Source: Clostridia bacterium (lineage in GTDB: Bacteria > Bacillota > Clostridia > Oscillospirales > QAMX01). From it: a DNA stretch of 37,465 nt. The position numbers and the translations under genes were made by a program. Of this stretch, positions 33,163 to 37,465 are shown in pieces. Numbering within the stretch: position 1 is the stretch's first letter; the number at the start of each line of letters is the position of its first letter. Under the pieces are notes generated by a model. The model was not told where the DNA came from and did no database searches. It saw only the letters and a program-made list of their open reading frames with translations. The stretch covers positions 1-37,465 of the forward strand of contig JAFRWU010000067.1 of NCBI GenBank assembly GCA_017441705.1, written 5' to 3'.

Positions 33163-34116
33163 TCAGGAGCCGTAGACGAGCTTTCTGGCGTCGCCGAAGA
33201 CCTCGGCGTCTCCCATGAGGCAGTGCTTCATCGCGGGCCGGGTGTTCAGCCACGGGGCGGTCATGAAGCCGGCGAGATGATCCTCCGACAGGCTCTTCCG
33301 CCCGAAGATCATCGTGCAGTAGGTATTGCGTTTGGTGCTCCAGGTGGAGGAGGTCGGCACCTGATCGTAGCCGAGTCTGTCGAGATCGAGATAGGTCTGG
33401 ACGTACCGGTTATACTGCCCGTTTTCATGCGGCAGGAAGTCGTTGCCGTAATACCAGTTGGACTGCAGGACCTCCTTCGGCATCTTCCTGACAAAGACGT
33501 CGGGATGATTCCAGTAATAGTCGGACCAGATCCAGGGGCGCGCTCCGTTTTTCTCCACGCAGTCGAGCATACAATAGAAATCCTTCCACCAGTACGTTTC
33601 CCCGCGTATGACCGCGTAGGAGAACCAGCGCTGGTGTTCGGCGGTTTCCTCGTCCATGCCGAGGTGGAAGTAGCGCGGTTTCCCGAACAGTTCGCAGGCT
33701 TCGTCGATGAGGTCTTTGACGACCGCAAGATATTCCGGCGTGGAAAGGCGGTGGCTGTACTCCCCGAGCCAGGCGTCGTGACAGGCGGAGAAGTTCATCT
33801 TCGGGACAGGCTCCATACCGAGCGCGCGGATCTCATCGAGCTTCCGGCACAGCTTTTCCTTCGTCCAGCTCCCCTCGACGGCAAGCTCGGGATGGCTGTC
33901 GTAGACGACGCCCTCGCCGAGGTCTATCACCACCGTATTGATCCCCTGCTGCGGCAGGAAACGCACGACCTCGTCCCAGGTTTTTTCGTCGGTCTGCAGC
34001 GTATCGTGCCAGGCTGGCACGCCCGGTTCGCCGAGAGACGGTTCGGTTTGGCCTTTGTCGTTCCACATGTTGGAGCCGAGATGGATCAGATAGGACCAGA
34101 TTGCGGGCGTTTTCAT
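33163..34116 (-). CDS. GH20-like barrel protein, putative glycosidase
   Basis: 317 residues; ATG at 34116 with AAAGGAAC upstream. It starts directly with the barrel (PAIWSYLIHLGSNMWNDKGQ) and has no N-terminal accessory domain or signal peptide. Strand ends include GINTVVIDLGEGVVYDSHPE (58-77), EPVPKMNFSACHDAWLGEY (102-120) and RYFHLGMDEET (148-158). In the last, Asp155-Glu156 matches the HxGxDE catalytic pair of GH20 beta-hexosaminidases. RPWIWSDYYWNHPD follows, as in GH20. It is shorter than normal GH20 enzymes (over 450 residues). It has its own strong promoter and may share a transcript with malQ. Specificity unknown. Confidence 0.65.
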   Translation of the reverse strand: MKTPAIWSYLIHLGSNMWNDKGQTEPSLGEPGVPAWHDTLQTDEKTWDEVVRFLPQQGINTVVIDLGEGVVYDSHPELAVEGSWTKEKLCRKLDEIRALGMEPVPKMNFSACHDAWLGEYSHRLSTPEYLAVVKDLIDEACELFGKPRYFHLGMDEETAEHQRWFSYAVIRGETYWWKDFYCMLDCVEKNGARPWIWSDYYWNHPDVFVRKMPKEVLQSNWYYGNDFLPHENGQYNRYVQTYLDLDRLGYDQVPTSSTWSTKRNTYCTMIFGRKSLSEDHLAGFMTAPWLNTRPAMKHCLMGDAEVFGDARKLVYGS

Positions 34117-34149
34117 GGTCAGAGTTCCTTTCGACGTTTTTCCTCTGTG

Positions 34150-34178
34150 ATTTTACAATATGGAAGCGGGATTGTCAA
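34150..34178 (-). promoter_or_regulatory. Sigma-A promoter for the GH20-like gene
   Basis: Minus strand: -35 TTGACA (34178-34173), 17-base spacer, -10 TAAAAT (34155-34150), 33 bases before the ATG at 34116. Close to consensus. Confidence 0.8.
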
Positions 34179-34212
34179 CATGCTCCGCCGCCCGGAAAGC
34201 ACGACGTCCAAT

Positions 34213-34239
34213 AAAAAGCCCGGCGGTTTCCCGTCGGGC
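34213..34239 (-). terminator. Rho-independent terminator after the sigma remnant
   Basis: Minus strand: GCCCGACGG-GAAA-CCGCCGGGC with one G-T pair, followed at once by TTTTT (34217-34213). It shares its loop and stem core with the hairpins at 29423-29458 and 34989-35024. Confidence 0.85.
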
Positions 34240-34261
34240 ATTTCCGGCAGCGCATGCAAGT

Positions 34262-34414
34262 GAAAGGGGCTCTTTGTCGTAAGGCGAAAAGGATCCGCCC
34301 AGTGTCCGGTCGATCACCGCGTATACGCAGGGGGTATAGAGGACGATAATTTCTTCCAGCGCCCGTTCGTCTTTATCATAAAGCCTTTCGGCAAGCTCCC
34401 GTTTCTCCGTACAT
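34262..34414 (-). pseudogene. N-terminal remnant of an ECF-type sigma factor
   Basis: An ATG at 34414 with GGAGGAAG directly before it starts a frame that stops after 12 codons. The sigma-like frame is shifted by one base and reads EKRELAERLYDKDERALEEI, then IVLYTPCVYAVIDRTLGGSF. This is the start of sigma-70 region 2. After about 40 residues the match fades (SPYDKEPLSL) and the terminator at 34213-34239 follows. It is therefore frameshifted near its start and truncated. It follows the stop of the ORF at 34454-34834 by 40 bases. No helix-turn-helix part remains. Confidence 0.5.
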
Positions 34415-34453
34415 CTTCCTCCTTCCCCTGACGTTAAGAGATACAGGCGGAAT

Positions 34454-34834
34454 TTACCCCTGCTCCGCGAGGTAGATCGACACGCGGTTCTGGATATACT
34501 CCGCGGCCTGCGCCGCCGTGATCTCGCCCGCGAAATACCGGTCGCCTTCTTCCATAACCACGTCGAATACCTCGCTTCTCCAATACCGGTATTCGTCCGC
34601 ACTCCGGATCCACTCTTCCGTGAGTTCAAGTAAATCCGAACTGCCTCCCGTATCATTCATGATCACCCTGTTTTCCTGTTCGTTCACAGAGAACCCAAAG
34701 ATCGGTTCCGCTTCTATACCCTCCTTGATCAGCACGAAGCGTCCGTTCACGTTTCTGCACTCATCCGCCAGGTCACGGAGGAATACAAACTCCATAAGTT
34801 CCAGCCTCACCTGATTCTTTTTTCTGCCGAACAT
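34454..34834 (-). CDS. Short ORF with a solute-binding-protein-like C-terminus
   Basis: 126 residues from the ATG at 34834 (GAGGTG 5 bases upstream). The second half, from about residue 60, looks like the end of an ABC-transporter family 1 solute-binding protein: EEWIRSADEYRYWRSEVFDV, MEEGDRYFAGEITAAQAAEY, IQNRVSIYLAEQG. Such proteins have a signal peptide and over 400 residues; here neither is present. The first half (MFGRKKNQVRLELMEFVFL, GRFVLIKEGIEAEP) is unrecognised. It may be a chimera made by deletion or an intact small protein of unknown role. It sits next to the sigma remnant in a decayed region. Confidence 0.5.
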   Translation of the reverse strand: MFGRKKNQVRLELMEFVFLRDLADECRNVNGRFVLIKEGIEAEPIFGFSVNEQENRVIMNDTGGSSDLLELTEEWIRSADEYRYWRSEVFDVVMEEGDRYFAGEITAAQAAEYIQNRVSIYLAEQG

Positions 34835-34867
34835 AACGCACCTCACACTTTCTGTTCTCTCAGCCTG

Positions 34868-34891
34868 TCAAAATTCTTTGCACAAATTTTG
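34868..34891. repeat. AT-rich inverted repeat upstream of the short ORF
   Basis: CAAAATT-N9-AATTTTG (34869-34875 and 34885-34891), within the 246-base gap 34835-35080 that also holds two terminators. Function unknown; it may be an operator or the edge of the AT-rich block. Confidence 0.35.
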
Positions 34892-34946
34892 CGAGCCCTC
34901 CTTATCGCGTATTCGTTCGGGTTGCACAAAGTGATCCCAAACAAGC

Positions 34947-34989
34947 AAAAATGCCCTCACCACACTCCCGAAAGAATGCAGTGAGGGCA
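34947..34989 (-). terminator. Second (tandem) terminator hairpin
   Basis: TGCCCTCAC (34952-34960) pairs with GTGAGGGCA (34981-34989) around a 20-base loop. On the minus strand TTTTTGCTTG follows. It lies directly after the terminator at 34989-35024. Confidence 0.6.
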
Positions 34990-35024
34990 AAAAAAGAAGG
35001 CCTGACAGTTTCCTATCAGACCTT
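34989..35024 (-). terminator. Rho-independent terminator of the GNAT gene
   Basis: Minus strand: AAGGTCTGATAG-GAAA-CTGTCAGGCCTT, then CTTTTTTT. It starts 57 bases after the stop of the GNAT gene at 35081. Confidence 0.88.
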
Positions 35025-35080
35025 ATGAATATTCAGTTGTATCATCCAGACAAACTGAAATTAGAAAAACGGCGAAAAGT

Positions 35081-35581
35081 TCAATCACTGAATTGCTTGA
35101 CGCGAAAGTCCATTCCGCCAATCTGTTCTCTGCGTTCCGTTGCAAAGGGTTGCATATCCTTCCTCACGGTAATGATACTTAAACGGTCATAGCCAAGGCG
35201 GTGGTAAAGCCGTAGCGCAGAGATATTATCAGGAACCACATCCATACAAATTCCCTCAACACCTCGCTTTTGCAATTCTTCTTCTACAAGGCCGATGGCT
35301 TTGGAGGCAATTCCCTGCCTTCGAAAACTATCTTCGACAAAGATATCCTCAATCCAGCAGACCGTTGCCCCACGCCAATTGAGATGGACAAATCCCACTG
35401 GAGTCCCATCGCCGAGAATGTCGTAGAGCTCGTGGTCTTCTTTGATCCAATCGGCAAGATCTTCCTTGGCCTGCGCCTCATCAATTTGCGAATGATGCGC
35501 ACGGAAAAAGGCAATAATGAAGCGAACCATTGCTTTTTCACTCGTTCCATCATACGACTTAAGTACAATTTCCATCTGCAT
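35081..35581 (-). CDS. GNAT family N-acetyltransferase
   Basis: 166 residues from the ATG at 35581, with GGTGGTC just upstream; Met at 35575 is equally possible, and the frame is open back to an ATG at 35644. GNAT motifs: IEDIFVEDSFRRQGIASKAI (motif A with the RRQGIA pyrophosphate-binding turn, about 87-106) and the C-terminal NISALRLYHRLGYDRLSIIT (motif B). The N-terminal half (AMVRFIIAFFRAHHSQIDEA) is as in acetyltransferases of small molecules or antibiotics. It is cytoplasmic; the substrate is unknown. The base composition is clearly more AT-rich than that of genes left of 34.9 kb. Confidence 0.85.
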   Translation of the reverse strand: MQMEIVLKSYDGTSEKAMVRFIIAFFRAHHSQIDEAQAKEDLADWIKEDHELYDILGDGTPVGFVHLNWRGATVCWIEDIFVEDSFRRQGIASKAIGLVEEELQKRGVEGICMDVVPDNISALRLYHRLGYDRLSIITVRKDMQPFATERREQIGGMDFRVKQFSD

Positions 35582-35636
35582 GACCACCATCCAAATATCG
35601 ATTTCGTGACATCCCGATAAACGGGAGTATTTTCTC

Positions 35637-35795
35637 CTATACATTATAGCTCATCAACTCTGGTATTGCTCTCTCTTCCTGATAACGACGTAATATATAA
35701 AACAGCAACCGACATGCAATTATAAGAAAAAGGATCACAAGAGTAATATTTCTATAGCTATTCGAGTAAAGAAACTGAATCATATTTCGCGACAT
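35637..35795 (-). CDS. Possible 52-residue single-helix membrane peptide
   Basis: ATG at 35795 to TAG at 35639-35637. The peptide has one strong membrane helix: SYRNITLVILFLIIACRLLF (about 13-32), then YILRRYQEERAIPELM, a basic and then acidic tail as for an Nin-Cout or Nout-Cin small protein. Its stop overlaps an in-frame ATG (35644) of the open GNAT frame (ATGTATAG), as in coupled genes. Against it: no convincing ribosome site, and a promoter-like sequence for the GNAT gene lies inside it. Confidence 0.35.
   Translation of the reverse strand: MSRNMIQFLYSNSYRNITLVILFLIIACRLLFYILRRYQEERAIPELMSYNV
35692..35719 (-). promoter_or_regulatory. Possible promoter of the GNAT gene
   Basis: Minus strand: -35 TTGCAT (35719-35714), 16-base spacer, -10 TATATT (35697-35692), about 110 bases before the ATG at 35581. 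In AT-rich sequence such matches arise by chance more often. Confidence 0.4.
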
Positions 35796-35845
35796 ATATC
35801 AATCTATCAGTTCGTTATCTGTTCTTAGGGGCACTATCAGCTCGG

Positions 35846-36733
35846 TCACATTTGAACAGGCGTAAAGACAGGGTCTTGGACAAGCACAGATGCTCCGTGA
35901 AATTCGCTCTTATTAACCCCACCATAGCAGATATTGTTCCCAAAGCAGAAATGACAAGTACCTGCGACCGTTTCTGCTTCCATGAAGCAGTCTGTGATCT
36001 GGGCGCCGCCACAGAACCCAATGCCGATTTCTGCCAGCTGCTTGTTTACAGGATCCTGCATAACATCTGCTGTCATTCCCAAATATTCCACAGCAATTGC
36101 CTTCCCTTGTTCCGAAGCAGGCCGGACCGTCTGCAGAATACCGTTTTTGATCTCAAATATCAGTTTTTCCTTTATTCTGCGATAAAAAACGGCTCCGTCT
36201 ACAACAATTATTCCGGAGATCGAGTTTTCCACTGGCGCAGTGCAGATCTCAAAGTCCAGAGTCAACCATTTTCGCGCTTTGAAGCAGAGATCTGTACCCA
36301 AGGCTGTTGTAATCCGATACGTAGTATCATCATGCAGTTCCGTTAGAATACGGCGTTTCCGGTCTGCATCTTCCCTCGGCGGAACAGAAAGCATTCTTTC
36401 CAAAGAATCCCGTGGAAAGATCAGCACTCTGGATTTGGATTTCATATGACAGATCCGGGGTTCACCAAGGCTGAAATCGAGATATTCAGGCAACCGGTAT
36501 CGGAGATATGTCTCAGGCTCTGCCAGTAGCAGGACTACTGCATTTTCTCGTAAGCACAAGACATTCGCTACATTTCCCTGCGACTGCGAAGAGAGATTAG
36601 CAATCACTACATTCCCATGGACACTAGCAATACTCGCTGCCAACGCCTCATATGCGCCGTCTACAATCAGATTCAAAGGCTTTTCTGCATAATGAAAATA
36701 ACTGATGAGATGTTCCGCAAGCATTCGTTCCAA
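35846..36733 (-). CDS. M29 aminopeptidase / NicX-like family protein, divergent
   Basis: 295 residues from a TTG at 36733, chosen because AGGAGG lies 8 bases upstream; the next ATG (36724) is too far from it. The C-terminal half resembles M29 aminopeptidases and the related NicX dioxygenase: TALGTDLCFKARKW (about 142-155), a SISGIIVVDGAVFY strand, LAEIGIGFCGGAQ, MEAETVAGTCHFCFGNN (Glu and His), and GGVNKSEFHGASVLV near the end. Two metal positions look kept (Glu in MEAE, His in GTCH). The last motif reads FHGAS where the family has HxD, and the NxPxGE stretch is replaced. It may be catalytically altered. It is shorter than AmpS (about 400). AT-rich; separate from the GNAT gene to the right. 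Confidence 0.6.
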   Translation of the reverse strand: MERMLAEHLISYFHYAEKPLNLIVDGAYEALAASIASVHGNVVIANLSSQSQGNVANVLCLRENAVVLLLAEPETYLRYRLPEYLDFSLGEPRICHMKSKSRVLIFPRDSLERMLSVPPREDADRKRRILTELHDDTTYRITTALGTDLCFKARKWLTLDFEICTAPVENSISGIIVVDGAVFYRRIKEKLIFEIKNGILQTVRPASEQGKAIAVEYLGMTADVMQDPVNKQLAEIGIGFCGGAQITDCFMEAETVAGTCHFCFGNNICYGGVNKSEFHGASVLVQDPVFTPVQM

Positions 36734-36882
36734 AAGTGTTACCTCCTCTATAGGCTCTGACTTAGCGACATCCCATCAAATGAGAATTGTGCATCTCACT
36801 TCCGAGATAATCGACATCAATTCTGTTTTGTATAGTTAATTATGTATTTTATAGTTCACCATCTATCTCACGCAATTCCAAT

Positions 36883-37302
36883 TTACAGAATTGAAAAGCC
36901 TAAGTCTGTTATCACTTGTTTCATCGCCTGGTTGTCTTCTTCCGTTCTTATTGTTGCGGTTTTTCCGTGGTGCAAGATGTATTTCAACACAAAGGAACAC
37001 ACCTGATGAGCATATCCGTTTTTTCGATATTGACGGACAGTGCGAACGTCGCTGACCTCCCATGCATTTGAGGAATATTTCTCAACACATGCTCTGCAAA
37101 TGATTTTTCCGTCAATAAACAGTCCGCAGTATATCGTGCCCTCAGCGTATGCCTGTTCCCATTTTGTTCTTTGAAGAATACGCTGTCCACACAGCTTCAA
37201 ATGCTCACAGAAAATATCGTAATCATCTACTGTCAGCCACCGAATCGTATGGCTAACGCCAGTGTCCTCAATGAAATTAGTGGTAAAATATAGTATCTCC
37301 AT
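36883..37302 (-). CDS. GNAT family N-acetyltransferase
   Basis: 139 residues; ATG at 37302, with GGGGGAAAAC about 6 bases upstream. The N-terminus (TIRWLTVDDYDIFCEHL) and the core CGLFIDGKIICRACVEKYSS are typical, and VSDVRTVRQYRKNGYAHQVC (about 83-102) is acetyl-CoA motif A, with RKNGYA as the pyrophosphate-binding turn. The C-terminus (EEDNQAMKQVITDLGFSIL) is motif B. Substrate unknown. It follows another GNAT gene end (37337) by 34 bases on the same strand, so the two are probably cotranscribed. AT-rich like its neighbours. Confidence 0.85.
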   Translation of the reverse strand: MEILYFTTNFIEDTGVSHTIRWLTVDDYDIFCEHLKLCGQRILQRTKWEQAYAEGTIYCGLFIDGKIICRACVEKYSSNAWEVSDVRTVRQYRKNGYAHQVCSFVLKYILHHGKTATIRTEEDNQAMKQVITDLGFSIL

Positions 37303-37336
37303 CCATGTTTTCCCCCAATAATCCGAATTTGTAGTA

Positions 37337-37465
37337 CTACAGCCTTATCAGATAATATTGGCTAGTTCTTCCTTCTTTATAGTTTTCGTTTTCTGCAATA
37401 AGCGTCCCGCCATTCTTTTGAATGGTTGCTGCAGAGGCCAGATTCTCTTTATAACAGCCAAGTAT
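37337..37465 (-). CDS. C-terminal end of a GNAT family acetyltransferase (runs off the right edge)
   Basis: 42 residues in frame from the window edge to a TAG at 37339-37337. The sequence ILGCYKENLASAATIQKNGG, then TLIAENENYKEGRTSQYYLI, is the usual end of a GNAT protein: a GC-Y-x-x-N-x-x-S motif B followed by the NGG turn and a final beta strand. The acetyl-CoA loop and the start lie outside the window. Confidence 0.75.
   Translation of the reverse strand: MLGCYKENLASAATIQKNGGTLIAENENYKEGRTSQYYLIRL

Noticed and set aside
1-37465. CRISPR array, tRNA, rRNA, intact insertion sequence or integrase
   Set aside because: No regularly spaced repeats, cloverleaf-like segment, rRNA stretch or transposase motif was seen on either strand. 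This was by reading only, without a search program.

Overview
The window is GC-rich, fermentative Gram-positive (Clostridia-like) DNA for about 35 kb, followed by about 2.4 kb of visibly AT-richer DNA at the right edge. The Clostridia reading is inference. It rests on strong AGGAGG-type ribosome sites, sigma-A promoters with 16-18 bp spacers, lipobox signal peptides, an ECF sigma/anti-sigma pair, an ETF-linked lactate-dehydrogenase type operon and an EpsC-type serine acetyltransferase. No rRNA, tRNA, CRISPR array or intact insertion sequence was seen. Many very long antisense ORFs are codon-bias shadows and are left out.

Layout. 1-5.1 kb: the start of a secreted protein at the left edge, an FAD-dependent oxidoreductase, a DUF6259-like glycosidase and a divergent GH29 alpha-L-fucosidase. 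5.1-8.6 kb: etfB-etfA-glcD-type dehydrogenase with overlapping genes, a probable electron-confurcating 2-hydroxyacid (lactate) dehydrogenase. 8.7-10.1 kb: a MATE exporter. 10.4-12.9 kb: a compact lipoprotein / ECF sigma / anti-sigma operon. The lipoprotein and the anti-sigma share their C-terminal domain, and the lipoprotein also carries two cystatin-like repeats. 13.1-21.5 kb: a leftward operon-like run with an ANT(6)-like protein lacking its catalytic residues, two uncharacterised barrel glycosidases, a GH78 alpha-L-rhamnosidase, an MBL-fold lipoprotein and a Gfo/Idh/MocA oxidoreductase. 21.6-22.1 kb: a scar where the 3' end of a second GH78 gene meets the 3' end of an AraC regulator gene. 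22.2-24.2 kb: serine acetyltransferase and a cysteine-containing membrane protein. 24.3-34.2 kb: a second carbohydrate run (DUF6259 protein, flavodoxin, a 740-residue glycosidase-like protein, a large lipoprotein with a small membrane protein, MalQ and a GH20-like protein). 34.2-34.9 kb: remnants of a sigma factor and apparently of a solute-binding protein. 35.0-37.5 kb: AT-rich block with GNAT acetyltransferases, an M29/NicX-like protein and a possible 52-residue membrane peptide.

Together the genes suggest a glycan scavenger that takes up deoxyhexose-decorated oligosaccharides (fucose, rhamnose) and hydrolyses them inside the cell: none of the recognised or putative glycosidases has a signal peptide. 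MalQ handles alpha-glucans, and the ETF-dehydrogenase handles hydroxyacid redox. The most unusual parts are the lipoprotein/ECF/anti-sigma module with a duplicated sensor-like domain, and the ANT(6)-like gene whose leader and first codons match those of the rhamnosidase gene 2.8 kb away.
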